This document shows, piece after piece, positions 8,284 through 18,721 of a DNA stretch of 64,000 nt (positions are counted from its first letter, which is position 1; each line of letters opens with the position of its first letter). This DNA comes from Gramella sp. AN32 (lineage in GTDB: Bacteria > Bacteroidota > Bacteroidia > Flavobacteriales > Flavobacteriaceae): positions 124,001 to 188,000 of the forward strand of contig NZ_QEYO01000008.1 of assembly GCF_023718305.1 (NCBI RefSeq), in the 5' to 3' direction. The notes beneath the pieces were generated by a model. The model saw nothing but the letters and a program-made list of their open reading frames with translations, had not been told where the DNA came from and made no database searches. The position numbers and the translations under genes were made by a program.

Positions 8284-10095
8284 ATGAAAACTACAGAAAA
8301 AAAAGAATTACTCCGTGGCGGCCAGTTCCTGGTAAAGGAGACTAAAAGCGAAGATGTTTTTACGCCAGAAGATTTTACTGAAGAGCAAAAAATGATGCGT
8401 GATTCCGTTAAGGAATTTGTAGATCGCGAGATTTGGCCGAACAAAGAACGTTTTGAGCATAAAGATTATGCCTTAACTGAAGAGATCATGCAAAAAGCTG
8501 GAGAACTTGGTTTTCTTGGAGTTGCTGTTCCTGAAGAATATGATGGTCTTGGAATGGGATTCGTTTCCACCATGCTCGTTTGTGATTATATTTCCGGCGC
8601 CACCGGTTCAATCGCAACTGCTTTTGGTGCACATACGGGGATTGGCACTATGCCTATTACTTTATATGGAACTGAAGAACAAAAGAAAAAATATGTTCCA
8701 AAATTGGCAACTGGTGAATGGTTTGGGGCTTATTGCTTAACTGAACCTGGTGCGGGGAGCGATGCGAATTCTGGAAAGACTAAAGCTGTTCTCTCTGAAG
8801 ATGGGAAATATTACAGCATTAGCGGGCAGAAAATGTGGATTTCCAATGCCGGTTTCGCCAAAGTATTCATCGTTTTCGCCAGAATCGAAGATGATAAGAA
8901 CATTACTGGGTTTATTGTAGAATACGATAAAGATCATCCTAACGGAATGAGTTTCGGCGAGGAAGAGAAAAAATTAGGGATCCACGCCTCTTCTACCCGC
9001 CAGGTCTTCTTCAACGAAACCAAAGTACCGGTAGAAAATATGCTTTCTGAAAGAGGCAACGGGTTTAAGATCGCCATGAATGCATTGAATATAGGTCGTA
9101 TAAAACTTGCTGCTGCTTCTTTAGATGCACAAAGAAGAATTACAGATCTTGCCACAAAATATGCTAATGAGCGAATTCAATTTGATACCCCTATTGCCAA
9201 ATTTGGTGCTATTAAATCTAAGTTGGCTGAAATGGCAACTTCGGCATATGTGGGTGAAGCTGCTGCATATAGAGCTGCTAAAAATATAGAAGACAGAATC
9301 AATATTCGGCTGGAAGGAGGAGCATCACATGCGGAAGCAGAATTGAAAGGTGTTGAAGAGTATGCCATCGAATGCTCAATTTTGAAAGTGGCCTGTTCCG
9401 AAGATATTCAGAATTGTAGCGACGAAGGAATCCAGGTGTATGGAGGAATGGGCTTCTCTGCAGATACCCCAATGGAATCTGCCTGGAGGGACGCACGTAT
9501 TGCCCGTATCTACGAAGGAACGAATGAGATTAACCGAATGTTGGCCGTGGGAATGTTGGTAAAAAAAGCCATGAAAGGACATATTGACCTTTTAGGCCCC
9601 GCCATGAAAGTGGCTGACGAACTTACCGGAATCCCGTCTATGGATAAACCTGATTATTCTGAACTTTTAGCGGAAGAAAAAGAGATGATAGCAAAGCTGA
9701 AAAAAGTATTTTTAATGGTCGCTGGAAGTGCGGTTCAAAAATATGGACCTCAACTGGAAGATCATCAGCAATTATTATTGGCTGCTTCAGATATTCTTAT
9801 CGAAGTATATATGGCCGAATCTGGAATATTAAGAGCAGAGAAAAACGCTAAGAAATTAGGTGTGGAAAACCAGAAAATTCAAATCGCCATGGCCAAACTT
9901 TATTTATACCATGCGGTTGATACTGTTACCATAAAAGCCAAGGAAGGAATTGGTTCTTTTGCTGAAGGAGATGAACAACGTATGATGTTGATGGGCTTAA
10001 AACGATTTACAAAATATTCCAATATGCCAAATGTGGTAGAACTTAGAAATACCATCGCAGAAAAGCTTTCTTCAGAAAATGCTTATAAATTTTAA
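8284..10095 (+). CDS. fadE: Acyl-CoA dehydrogenase
   Basis: FAD enzyme that makes the trans-2-enoyl-CoA in the first step of the beta-oxidation cycle. At 603 residues it is longer than the usual 380 and matches the FadE/VLCAD-like type with an extra C-terminal helical domain. The FAD/substrate motifs CLTEPGAGSDA and WISNAG and the catalytic glutamate near 411 in YEGTNEINRM are present. It closes the marR-fadN-fadA-fadE unit and a terminator follows. Confidence 0.95.
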   Translation: MKTTEKKELLRGGQFLVKETKSEDVFTPEDFTEEQKMMRDSVKEFVDREIWPNKERFEHKDYALTEEIMQKAGELGFLGVAVPEEYDGLGMGFVSTMLVCDYISGATGSIATAFGAHTGIGTMPITLYGTEEQKKKYVPKLATGEWFGAYCLTEPGAGSDANSGKTKAVLSEDGKYYSISGQKMWISNAGFAKVFIVFARIEDDKNITGFIVEYDKDHPNGMSFGEEEKKLGIHASSTRQVFFNETKVPVENMLSERGNGFKIAMNALNIGRIKLAAASLDAQRRITDLATKYANERIQFDTPIAKFGAIKSKLAEMATSAYVGEAAAYRAAKNIEDRINIRLEGGASHAEAELKGVEEYAIECSILKVACSEDIQNCSDEGIQVYGGMGFSADTPMESAWRDARIARIYEGTNEINRMLAVGMLVKKAMKGHIDLLGPAMKVADELTGIPSMDKPDYSELLAEEKEMIAKLKKVFLMVAGSAVQKYGPQLEDHQQLLLAASDILIEVYMAESGILRAEKNAKKLGVENQKIQIAMAKLYLYHAVDTVTIKAKEGIGSFAEGDEQRMMLMGLKRFTKYSNMPNVVELRNTIAEKLSSENAYKF

Positions 10096-10112
10096 GCTTC
10101 GTTCTTAAATCA

Positions 10113-10141
10113 AACAGTCACTGAAATTGGTGGCTGTTTTT
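10113..10141 (+). terminator. Intrinsic terminator of the fad operon
   Basis: An 8-bp stem (ACAGTCAC / GTGGCTGT, one G-T pair) with an 8-base loop is followed by TTTTATTTT. It ends the operon 18 bases after the fadE stop. Confidence 0.85.
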
Positions 10142-10353
10142 ATTTTATACACTAACTCTTTAGATACAAACTAACATATAAAACCTATTTGTAAATTTAT
10201 GTAGTTTACCTGATATCTGAGCAATCATAGCGATTTAATAATTCTTTTATTAACATATTCAGCAATAACGTTAAGAATATACTGACATCTTGTTAAAGAT
10301 TTCAAAAGAATAATGATATATTGCTCTTCTTTAATCACAAAAACATAACATTT

Positions 10354-11415
10354 ATGAAAAAATTGATTACAGGAATGGCAGCTATCGCTTTCCTTTTTGC
10401 ATCCTGCGAAAAAGATCAAAATGAAGCTGACATTACAAATCAGGAAACAGCTCAGGTGGACATGAGCGATTTCTATCTTTATACCGATGCTGAGGAGGCT
10501 GATGGTAAAAGATCAACAACTGCAGAAGAAAAATGTTTTTCTATGCGCAACCTGAATAGGCTTTTAGATGAGAATCCAGGTTTGTACAATAAAATGTACA
10601 ATATTGAAAAACACACTAGATCCTTTGCCGCTAAAAAACCAGGAGGAACTCCAGGCGGAGGTGGCGGTGGAACTACAGATCCAACACCAACACCTCCTGA
10701 TAACCTTGGAATAGTGAACATTCCGGTTGTAATTACCGTGGTATATAGTAATTCCCAACAAAATATCTCTGATGCTCAAGTTCAGTCACAAATAGATATT
10801 TTGAATGCTGACTTTAGAGCCGCCAATGCAGATAAATCTAAGGCACCTTCAGAATTCGCTGATCTTATAGCAGATTCAGAAGTAAGTTTCACCCTGTTAC
10901 AAACACGTAGATATTCAAATTCAACTGCTACATGGGGAACTAGTGACGCGGTAAAAAGTCAATATCCTCCAGTTTCTCCATCTAACACCTTGAACATTTG
11001 GGTTTGTAATATTGGGGGCGGAATCTTAGGATATGCACAATTCCCGGGTGGACCTGCTTCTACTGATGGAGTTGTTATTTCCCCGCAATATTTTGGGGAT
11101 TCAGGTTATGTTTCAGCTCCATATGACGGTGGAAGAACTGCTACTCATGAAGTAGGGCATTATTTAAACCTGCGTCATATTTGGGGGGACGGTAGATGTC
11201 GCCAGGATGATTTTGTAGCTGATACGCCAGACTCTGATGGACCAAACTACGGTTGTCCTTCTTATCCAACCGTTAATTGCAAATCTACAGATATGACTAT
11301 GAATTATATGGATTATGTATATGATGAATGTATGTATATGTTCTCTGAAGGTCAAAAAACCCGTATGCGATCAATTTTTGCCAGTGGCGGTCCCAGAGAT
11401 GGATTCGTGAATTAG
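10354..11415 (+). CDS. Lipoprotein zinc metalloprotease, M43 (cytophagalysin/pappalysin) type
   Basis: A secreted protease of 353 residues. The ATG at 10354 gives a lipoprotein signal (hydrophobic stretch ending FLFASC, Cys at about 20); the open frame extends upstream only through a TTG. After a pro-like region comes a flexible linker rich in Gly, Thr and Pro (PGGGGGGTTDPTPTP), then the catalytic domain with the extended zinc motif HEVGHYLNLRHIWG at residues 265-278 and a Met-turn MNYMDY near residue 317. Four or more cysteines in the catalytic part fit disulfides. It is likely anchored in the outer membrane or periplasm; the substrate is unknown. Confidence 0.9.
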   Translation: MKKLITGMAAIAFLFASCEKDQNEADITNQETAQVDMSDFYLYTDAEEADGKRSTTAEEKCFSMRNLNRLLDENPGLYNKMYNIEKHTRSFAAKKPGGTPGGGGGGTTDPTPTPPDNLGIVNIPVVITVVYSNSQQNISDAQVQSQIDILNADFRAANADKSKAPSEFADLIADSEVSFTLLQTRRYSNSTATWGTSDAVKSQYPPVSPSNTLNIWVCNIGGGILGYAQFPGGPASTDGVVISPQYFGDSGYVSAPYDGGRTATHEVGHYLNLRHIWGDGRCRQDDFVADTPDSDGPNYGCPSYPTVNCKSTDMTMNYMDYVYDECMYMFSEGQKTRMRSIFASGGPRDGFVN

Positions 11416-11437
11416 TAGAATAAAATACATTTTAAAG

Positions 11438-11465
11438 AAGCCACTCATTTTGGGTGGCTTTTTTG
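11438..11465 (+). terminator. Intrinsic terminator after the M43 protease
   Basis: Stem AAGCCAC / GTGGCTT, extended by weaker pairs, followed by a run of T from 11459. Confidence 0.85.
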
Positions 11466-11540
11466 TTTTCTACGAAATCGGTATAGGTTAAAAAGTTCAT
11501 AGACTGTCTTTAAGCCATTAAAATAATTTTATTTTTAAGC

Positions 11541-12599
11541 ATGAAATTAGCTGAAATAGATCTAGAAAACTTGGAATTTTCGAGAATCACGTGGTTGATC
11601 TTTGGAATTATAGCGCTGATCGTAAGTTTTTCTATTGCCTTTTATATCCTTAAAAGAATAGGAAAAGATCCTCGGAATATTTTACCCCTCAATTTCGCGG
11701 AAAAGATTAAAATTCCTCTATTGATATTTCTAGCCTCCCTCATTTGTAAGGTGGCTATAATAAGCAGAATCTTTCACTTTGATATTACCTATGTGATTTT
11801 AGGACATTTATCTACAGTGGCTATTATTTTCAGCATTGCCTGGTTTCTGATTCTATTGTTTAAAGTCGTTAAACGTCGAATGCTCTTAAAATATAATGTT
11901 GAAGATCAAAATAATCTAAAAGCACGGAAGGTTTACACCCAGTATATGATCCTTGAAAATATTATCATTTTCATCATTGTTGTTTTGGCTTTGGGTATTG
12001 CTTTGATGAGCTTCGAAAATATCAGGGCAATTGGTGTGAGCGTTCTAACTTCAGCAGGGATTGCCGGTATTATTATTGGTCTGGCTGCGCAAAAAGCAAT
12101 AGGAACCTTACTTGCGGGAATTCAAATTGCCCTGACACAGCCCATAAGACTTGAGGATGTTGTTATTGTGGAAGGAGAATGGGGTTGGATCGAGGAGATC
12201 AACCTCACTTACGTGGTAGTGCGATTATGGGATAAACGGCGACTGGTAGTTCCAACTACTTATTTTATCGAAAATACTTTTCAAAACTGGACCAGGAATT
12301 CGGCAGATATTCTGGGAACCGTTTTCATTTACGCTGATTATGGATTACCATTTGATGCATTAAGAGAAGAAATTACCAGATTGCTTAAATCTACCCATTT
12401 ATGGGATGGAAAAGTAAATGTACTTCAGGTGACCAACACCACAGAAAAATCTATGGAATTGCGGGTTTTAGTAAGTGCTAAAGATTCTCCAACAGCATGG
12501 GACCTTCGGGTCTTTCTTAGGGAAAAACTCGTTGAGTTTATTCAGAAGAATTATGCCCAATACTTACCCAAAACCAGAGTAGCAATGGAAAAGGAATAA
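11541..12599 (+). CDS. Mechanosensitive ion channel, MscS family
   Basis: Inner-membrane channel that opens on hypo-osmotic shock. The 352-residue protein has four hydrophobic segments before the pore-lining helix (AGIAGIIIGLAAQKAIGTL, Gly/Ala-rich like MscS TM3), then the MscS beta domain (PIRLEDVVIVEGEWGWIEEI, FIENTFQNWTR) and an alpha/beta C-terminal domain. Its stop codon directly abuts the stop of the converging GH15 gene with no base between. Nearby trehalose genes suggest a shared osmotic role. Confidence 0.92.
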   Translation: MKLAEIDLENLEFSRITWLIFGIIALIVSFSIAFYILKRIGKDPRNILPLNFAEKIKIPLLIFLASLICKVAIISRIFHFDITYVILGHLSTVAIIFSIAWFLILLFKVVKRRMLLKYNVEDQNNLKARKVYTQYMILENIIIFIIVVLALGIALMSFENIRAIGVSVLTSAGIAGIIIGLAAQKAIGTLLAGIQIALTQPIRLEDVVIVEGEWGWIEEINLTYVVVRLWDKRRLVVPTTYFIENTFQNWTRNSADILGTVFIYADYGLPFDALREEITRLLKSTHLWDGKVNVLQVTNTTEKSMELRVLVSAKDSPTAWDLRVFLREKLVEFIQKNYAQYLPKTRVAMEKE

Positions 12600-14396
12600 T
12601 TAATCCTGTAAATAAATATTTTCTGAAGCAATACCCATACTAAAATTAGCAGCTGTTTCAATCAACGCTAAATGCGAATAGGCCTGAGGGAAATTTCCCA
12701 ACAAACGCTTGGTTTTAAAATCAATATCCTCACTAAATAATCCTAAATGATTGCTATAACTAAGCAATTTATCAAACATATCTTTTGCCTTTTCCTTCTC
12801 TCCTATTTTATATAAACTATCAATAAGCCAAAAGGTACAAATGGTAAAAGATGAAGTTGGCTTTCCAAAATCATCGTTGTTTTTATATCTATACATAAGC
12901 CCATCTTCACAAAGCTCTTCCTCCGTCTTTTGAACTGTGGAAATAAAACGTGGGTCATCAGCATCTATAAAACCATAATTTTGCATTAATAAGGTAGAGG
13001 CATCAAGATCTGAAGAGCCATAATATTGGGTATAAGCCTGTTTTTTTTCATTCCAGCCATTCTCATAGATATCCTGATAGATTTTTTCCCGTAAGGCAAT
13101 CCACTTAGAATCATTTATCCCTTTCCGAAGAATTTCGCCAATTTTAACTGCCCTGTCCACGGCAACCCAACATAAAAGTTTTGAAAATACAAAATGCCGG
13201 TCTTCCGTTCTTAATTCCCAAATACCCTTATCTGGTTTTTGCCAGTTTTCTTCAACGATCCTTACAATACCCCGAACAATACTCCACAGCGCTTCAGAAT
13301 TTTCAAGGGAAGTTTCAAACATTAAAAATTGTTGATAGATCACCTCCATCAAAATCCCGTAAATATCGTTTTGCTTCTGAATATAAGCCGCGTTGCCGGT
13401 TCTAACCGGGCTGGAACCTTTGTATCCTTTCAAATGGTTCAGAATATGTTCTGTAAGTTCCTTTTCCCCATTAATCCCATACATGATCTGGATCTTTTCA
13501 TCCTTGTTCGGAATAATATCAATAATAAATTGAAGGAAATCTTTAGCTGACTTAATATGACCCAGTCCTGCCATAACTTTAATCACCATAGATGCATCAC
13601 GTATCCAGCAAAAACGGTAATCCCAGTTACGCTCCTCACCGATGGTTTCAGGGAGGGAAGTGGTTACTGCCGCCAGAACCGCACCAGATTTTTTGTAACT
13701 AAGTGCCTTTAAAACCAGGGCGCTACGCATGATCTCATTCCCGTAATGCGTATATCGTGTAGATTTGTCACTCCAGTTCATCCAGTAAACTTTGGTTCGC
13801 TGGAATTTTAAATAAGACCTGTCCAGGCTTTGTTTTATTAATTTTTCATGATAACCTAATAAACAATAGGCATTACCTTCTAAAGTGATTTCCTTTTGAT
13901 CATTAATATCATCCAAATCCAGATTAGAATAAAAGAAAAGGGAATCGTACTTGCCTACATTTGTATAGCTTTTAATATAGTCCCCTTTATTTTCGTTAAA
14001 GGTTTCCTCCCTCGCAAAATCGAGTTTAGGATCGTATTTTAATTTAAATTTAGGTGTTCCTTTTATCAGCCTAAAAAACCTGATCACATCGGGTGGTGCA
14101 TAATAAGAACCATCTTCGCGTTCATAACGCGGCATAAAATCGATTACCTGAAAAGCATCTGTGCCGTTATCAAATTGTGTGCTTAGAATATTGGTTTCCC
14201 AAAGGTATTCCTGCTTGATATCATAATGCTCATCCACAAGAATTTCAAAGCTCCCTCCTATCTCCTCATCCAGAAGTTTCGCGAAGATCGCTGCGGAATC
14301 AAAATTTGGCAAACAACACCATTCCAATGAACCTGTTTTTGATATAAGTGCTGCACTGTGACAATTACTTATTATTCCGTAGTCAAGGTTATCCAT
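12600..14396 (-). CDS. Glycoside hydrolase family 15 (trehalase/glucoamylase-like)
   Basis: Cytosolic (no signal peptide) 598-residue enzyme with an N-terminal beta-rich domain (NCHSAALISKTGSLEWCCLP, typical of bacterial GH15) and an (alpha/alpha)6 barrel with RNWDYRFCWIRDAS near residue 256 and GIWELRTEDRHFVFSK near 385, which holds the probable general acid. At the second conserved site many GH15 proteins read EGxF..CxFW; here it is TSSFTICTFW, so the usual catalytic base is not obvious. It diverges from the trehalose-phosphate synthase gene, so trehalose is the likely substrate, but a glucoamylase role remains possible. Confidence 0.88.
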   Translation of the reverse strand: MDNLDYGIISNCHSAALISKTGSLEWCCLPNFDSAAIFAKLLDEEIGGSFEILVDEHYDIKQEYLWETNILSTQFDNGTDAFQVIDFMPRYEREDGSYYAPPDVIRFFRLIKGTPKFKLKYDPKLDFAREETFNENKGDYIKSYTNVGKYDSLFFYSNLDLDDINDQKEITLEGNAYCLLGYHEKLIKQSLDRSYLKFQRTKVYWMNWSDKSTRYTHYGNEIMRSALVLKALSYKKSGAVLAAVTTSLPETIGEERNWDYRFCWIRDASMVIKVMAGLGHIKSAKDFLQFIIDIIPNKDEKIQIMYGINGEKELTEHILNHLKGYKGSSPVRTGNAAYIQKQNDIYGILMEVIYQQFLMFETSLENSEALWSIVRGIVRIVEENWQKPDKGIWELRTEDRHFVFSKLLCWVAVDRAVKIGEILRKGINDSKWIALREKIYQDIYENGWNEKKQAYTQYYGSSDLDASTLLMQNYGFIDADDPRFISTVQKTEEELCEDGLMYRYKNNDDFGKPTSSFTICTFWLIDSLYKIGEKEKAKDMFDKLLSYSNHLGLFSEDIDFKTKRLLGNFPQAYSHLALIETAANFSMGIASENIYLQD

Positions 14397-14495
14397 ATAT
14401 TCTCTTAAAAATCTTATAAATCAATTGCTGTCTTAAATGATTTTCGGAAATTTAAGAAAAATCGAAAAAGCCACAACCGTATTTTATCAATAATT

Positions 14496-16709
14496 ATGAG
14501 CAAAACCATTATCATCTCTAACCGTTTACCATTACAAATTGCCATTGAAAACAATCAGCTTGAGGTGACCCCAAGTGTGGGTGGACTCGCAACAGGTTTA
14601 AAATCATTCCATAAGGATGGAGATAGTGTTTGGATTGGATGGTCCGGACTTACCAAAGAAGAAATTCCTGAAGGTTTACTTGATGAAGTTCAGAAAAAGG
14701 CGAAAAAAGAAAATTGTGTCGCGGTAAATTTAACGCAACAGGAAATTGATGGTTTTTATTATGGCTTCAGTAATAGAACTATATGGCCTTTGTTCCATTA
14801 TTTTATGGAATACACCGAATCTGATAGTAATTACTGGGAAAGTTATAAAAAAGTGAATCAGAAATATGCAGATGTGGTACTCGAACACTATAAAGAGGGG
14901 GATGTTATTTGGGTACATGACTACCAGTTATTATTGGTCCCAAAAATGATCCGGGAAAAAGCTCCGGAAGCATTGATAGGATTCTTCAATCATATCCCAT
15001 TTCCTTCCTATGAAGTGTTTCGTACACTTCCCTGGCGTGATGAAGTACTGGAAGGTGTGCTGGGAGCCGATCTTATTGGTTTTCATACCTATGACTACGA
15101 AAGGCATTTTTTAAGTTCAGTGAGTAGGATTTTGAGACATCAAACAGATTTTAATGAAATTACCCTTCCGGACAGGATCGTTAAAGTAGATTCTTTTCCT
15201 ATGGGTATTGATTATGAAAAATTTGAACAGGCGGCCTTAGATCATTATGAATCAACTGCGGCCGATCAATCTGAACTTCAGAAAAGACTGAACCATCATT
15301 TGGAATCTACGCCCGATGCGAAACTGATCTTAAGTATAGACCGGCTTGATTATACTAAAGGTATTGCCCACCGAATTAGAGCCTTTGAGTATTTCCTCGA
15401 TAACAATCCTGAATTCATTGAAAAAGTGAGACTGGTAATGCTTGCAGTTCCTTCTCGTTCAAATGTTCCACAGTATCGCCGATTAAAACGTGAGATTGAT
15501 GAACTGGTAGGTCGCATCAATGGAAAATTTTCTACCGTGAGCTGGACCCCAATTTGGTATTTCTACAGGTCGATGCCTTTTGAGAACTTAATAGATCTTT
15601 ACACTACCTGCGGAATTGCCCTGCTTACTCCTATTCGAGACGGGATGAATTTGGTGGCCAAGGAATATATCGCCACTCGTACAGACCATACCGGAGTTTT
15701 AATTTTGAGTGAAATGGCCGGTGCGGCGCATGAAATGAATGAAGCACTTATCATTAATCCAAATAATTTTGATCAGGTTGCGCAGGCCCTTAAAACGGCT
15801 TTCGAAATGCCCAAAGAAGAGCAAATCGAAAGAAACAAAATGCTTCAGAAGCGCTTAAGGAGATATAGCGTTGAAAAATGGGCGCAGGATTTTATGAAAT
15901 CTCTAAAGGCTATGAAAGAAAATCGGGATTCTTTTAAAAGTATTCGGGTATCATCCCAAATATCAGATGATATTATTACAGAATTTAAGAAGGCTAAAAA
16001 AAGAATATTATTTATTGATTACGACGGTACCCTTGTAGGTTTTACAGATAAACCTGAAAACGCGAAACCAGATGAAGATCTTAAAGAATTGATACGGGAA
16101 TTGAACAAATCTGAAGATACCGATGTGATCCTTATTAGCGGGCGCGATAAAAATACTTTAGGGACTTGGTGGAAAGATGTGCCCGTGGAGCTTATTTCTG
16201 AACATGGAGTGTGGATGAGACAAATAGATGGTGATTGGGAACTAGCAGAAAATGTAAAAAGTGAATGGATGGAAGTAGTTCGTCCTGTGATCGAAAACTT
16301 TGTAGACCGTACCCCGGGTACTTTTATAGAAGAAAAAAATTATTCTCTGGCATGGCATTATCGCAAAGCCGATCCTGAATTAGGGGAAATGAGGGCTAAT
16401 GAATTAAGTAATGTGTTGAAAGAACTTATTTCCAATCGCGGTTTGAGCGTCCTGGAGGGCAACAAAGTTTTAGAGGTCAAAAGCAGTGATGTGAACAAGG
16501 GAAAAGCATCCACTAAAAAATTAATGGGTACTAATTATGACTTTATCTTTGCAATTGGTGATGATTGGACAGATGAATATATGTTCCAGGAATTGCCAGA
16601 TACTTCCTATACTGTAAAAGTGGGGATAAAGAAAACCAGTGCGAAATATTATGTGGAAGGCACTAAAAAAGTAAGGGATCTCCTTGAAAAATTTAGAGAT
16701 AACCTATAA
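14496..16709 (+). CDS. otsAB: Bifunctional trehalose-6-phosphate synthase / phosphatase
   Basis: A 737-residue fusion that makes trehalose from UDP-glucose and glucose-6-phosphate. Residues 1 to about 470 are a GT20 synthase ([53 protein letters not shown]); from about 500 there is a HAD phosphatase with the nucleophile motif DYDGTLVGF near 507, LISGRD and [10 protein letters not shown]. It diverges from the GH15 gene across 99 bases, pairing trehalose synthesis with its likely breakdown. Confidence 0.95.
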   Translation: MSKTIIISNRLPLQIAIENNQLEVTPSVGGLATGLKSFHKDGDSVWIGWSGLTKEEIPEGLLDEVQKKAKKENCVAVNLTQQEIDGFYYGFSNRTIWPLFHYFMEYTESDSNYWESYKKVNQKYADVVLEHYKEGDVIWVHDYQLLLVPKMIREKAPEALIGFFNHIPFPSYEVFRTLPWRDEVLEGVLGADLIGFHTYDYERHFLSSVSRILRHQTDFNEITLPDRIVKVDSFPMGIDYEKFEQAALDHYESTAADQSELQKRLNHHLESTPDAKLILSIDRLDYTKGIAHRIRAFEYFLDNNPEFIEKVRLVMLAVPSRSNVPQYRRLKREIDELVGRINGKFSTVSWTPIWYFYRSMPFENLIDLYTTCGIALLTPIRDGMNLVAKEYIATRTDHTGVLILSEMAGAAHEMNEALIINPNNFDQVAQALKTAFEMPKEEQIERNKMLQKRLRRYSVEKWAQDFMKSLKAMKENRDSFKSIRVSSQISDDIITEFKKAKKRILFIDYDGTLVGFTDKPENAKPDEDLKELIRELNKSEDTDVILISGRDKNTLGTWWKDVPVELISEHGVWMRQIDGDWELAENVKSEWMEVVRPVIENFVDRTPGTFIEEKNYSLAWHYRKADPELGEMRANELSNVLKELISNRGLSVLEGNKVLEVKSSDVNKGKASTKKLMGTNYDFIFAIGDDWTDEYMFQELPDTSYTVKVGIKKTSAKYYVEGTKKVRDLLEKFRDNL

Positions 16710-16841
16710 TTATTTTGGCTTGTTAAATTATTTGGGAATTCTAATAAAAGTTTAATTATACATTAACTGATAGAACTTTACATCAATTAGGATTCTTTCT
16801 AATTTAGCAGCTTAAAGTTGAATTAAAAAATAAAAAATACC

Positions 16842-17126
16842 ATGAAATCAAGTAAATTATTATTAGGATTATTTTCAGGAGCAGCTGCAGGTGCAGTAAT
16901 AGGAATGCTTTTTGCTCCTAAAAAAGGAACAGAAACTAGAAAACAAATCAGCACTAAAGGAGACGAATACTGGAAAGAAGCTGGAAAAAGTTTTAACGAA
17001 ATTGGTGATTCTTTAAACCATAAAGTTGAAGCTCTTAAATCAAAAACGAAAGCTAATTTTTCAAATAACAAAGCTGAAGAGAAAATGAATAAAGCAAAAG
17101 CTGAAATGCATGATATGCAAGCTTAA
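16842..17126 (+). CDS. YtxH-like stress protein
   Basis: A 94-residue protein with one N-terminal glycine/alanine-rich membrane segment (LLGLFSGAAAGAVIGMLFAP) followed by KKGTETRKQI and a charged helical tail, the layout of the YtxH domain family. Function is not established; relatives are general-stress genes. It is monocistronic with its own terminator. Confidence 0.88.
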   Translation: MKSSKLLLGLFSGAAAGAVIGMLFAPKKGTETRKQISTKGDEYWKEAGKSFNEIGDSLNHKVEALKSKTKANFSNNKAEEKMNKAKAEMHDMQA

Positions 17127-17148
17127 TCTTTATTAATAAGATTTTAGT

Positions 17149-17174
17149 AAAACCTCGGAAAATTCCGAGGTTTT
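17149..17174 (+). terminator. Intrinsic terminator after the YtxH gene
   Basis: A 10-bp perfect stem (AAAACCTCGG / CCGAGGTTTT) with a 6-base loop; the arms also carry A and T runs, so it can work on either strand. Confidence 0.9.
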
Positions 17175-17227
17175 CTATTTTTTAATATCACCGAAACTTC
17201 CGTATTTTAGAATTCAAAAAAATAAAC

Positions 17228-18580
17228 ATGGTCAAATATTTACCTTTTACTCTTTTATTAGCATTCTTCTTAATTCCAAATCAAAATTCTGCCCAGGCTA
17301 CCGATCCACAGATCTATAAAATAATTGACAGCATTTCTGCTGATAGGATCGAAAGTGATATTCGCAAATTAGCTGGTTTTGGTACCAGGAACACCTTTAG
17401 TGATACAGTTTCTCAAACTCGTGGAATTGGCGCGGCTAGAAGATGGATTAAATCTGAATTTGAGAGTATTTCAAAAGATTGTAAAGCTTGTTTGGATGTG
17501 TTTTATCAAAAAAAATTGGTGACACCTGAAGATGGTTCCCGAATTCCCAAAGAAGCTTATGTGGTGAATGTTGTTGCTATTCAAAAAGGCACAAAATACC
17601 CAAACCGATATATAATAATGAGTGGCGATATAGATTCCCGGGCAAGCAACACCATGGATTTTGAAACCGATGCTCCCGGTGCAAATGATAATGCCAGCGG
17701 TATGGCCGGTACTATAGAGGCCGCAAGGGTGCTTTCAAATTACAAATTTGAGAATAGTATTGTTTATCTGGGACTATCTGGTGAAGAACAAGGCCTTTTC
17801 GGTGGTGAAGGAATGGCCCAATATGCCAAAGATAAGGGCTGGGAAATCATTGGAATTTTAAATAATGATATGATAGGCAATATCGAGGGTGTTGATGGAA
17901 TAATTGACAATCGAAGCTTTAGAATCTTTTCTGAACCTACTCCACCAAACGAAACGGAGCAGGAAAGAAATATGCGAAGGTTTTATGGGGGTGAAGTCGA
18001 TGGGATTTCCAGGCAACTTGCCCGTTATATCCACAAACAGGTTGAAACCTATATGCCCGAAATGAATCCCATGATGATTTATAGATTAGATCGTTTTGGT
18101 CGTGGTGGCCACCATAGACCTTTTAACGATCTCGGCTTTGCCGGAGTAAGGATCATGGAAGCCCACGAAAATTATAATAGGCAACATCAGGATATCCGAA
18201 CAGAAGATGGTGTTGAATATGGAGATGTTGTGGAAGGAGTCAATTTTAAATATGCTGAAAAGTTAACCGCGGTAAATGCCATTAATCTTGCCTCACTGGC
18301 CTGGGCGCCTCCTGCTCCAACCAACGTGGAAATTGGTGGAATTGTGGAAGCAAACGTAAGATTAAAATGGGAGAAAACTAAAGATGACATTGCCGGGTAT
18401 AAGATCTACTGGAGGGATACAACAGCTCCACAATGGCAATATTCCAGATTTGTAGGGAATGTTTCAGAATTTATGTTAGAGGGGATTGTGATAGACAACT
18501 ACTTTTTTGGGGTAGCCGCAATTGGAAAAAACGGACATGAGAGTGTGGTAGTTTTTCCATCAGGTACTTTCAGAAAATAA
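17228..18580 (+). CDS. Secreted M28-type metallopeptidase with C-terminal FN3-like domain
   Basis: 450 residues with a signal peptide (to about residue 23, ...QNSAQA) and an M28 zinc peptidase domain: DAPGANDNASG, SGEEQGLFGG (catalytic Glu), LNNDMIGN and EAHENYN (last His). At the first zinc site the family HxD reads DID (GDIDSR), an Asp in place of His. The last about 90 residues (WAPPAPTNVEIGG... VRLKWEKT) look like a fibronectin type III domain. It is probably exported to periplasm or surface and acts on peptides; the specificity is unknown. Confidence 0.9.
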   Translation: MVKYLPFTLLLAFFLIPNQNSAQATDPQIYKIIDSISADRIESDIRKLAGFGTRNTFSDTVSQTRGIGAARRWIKSEFESISKDCKACLDVFYQKKLVTPEDGSRIPKEAYVVNVVAIQKGTKYPNRYIIMSGDIDSRASNTMDFETDAPGANDNASGMAGTIEAARVLSNYKFENSIVYLGLSGEEQGLFGGEGMAQYAKDKGWEIIGILNNDMIGNIEGVDGIIDNRSFRIFSEPTPPNETEQERNMRRFYGGEVDGISRQLARYIHKQVETYMPEMNPMMIYRLDRFGRGGHHRPFNDLGFAGVRIMEAHENYNRQHQDIRTEDGVEYGDVVEGVNFKYAEKLTAVNAINLASLAWAPPAPTNVEIGGIVEANVRLKWEKTKDDIAGYKIYWRDTTAPQWQYSRFVGNVSEFMLEGIVIDNYFFGVAAIGKNGHESVVVFPSGTFRK

Positions 18581-18721
18581 AAGAAGATTTCATTGTTATA
18601 ATACTATTCATGTTGTCGCTCTGGATTTAGTAAATCTTCCTTCCTATAATAATTGAATGTGATTTAGATCCCCAAAAAATAGAGGCGATAACCAGGGATA
18701 GCAAACATTAAGAATAAATTG

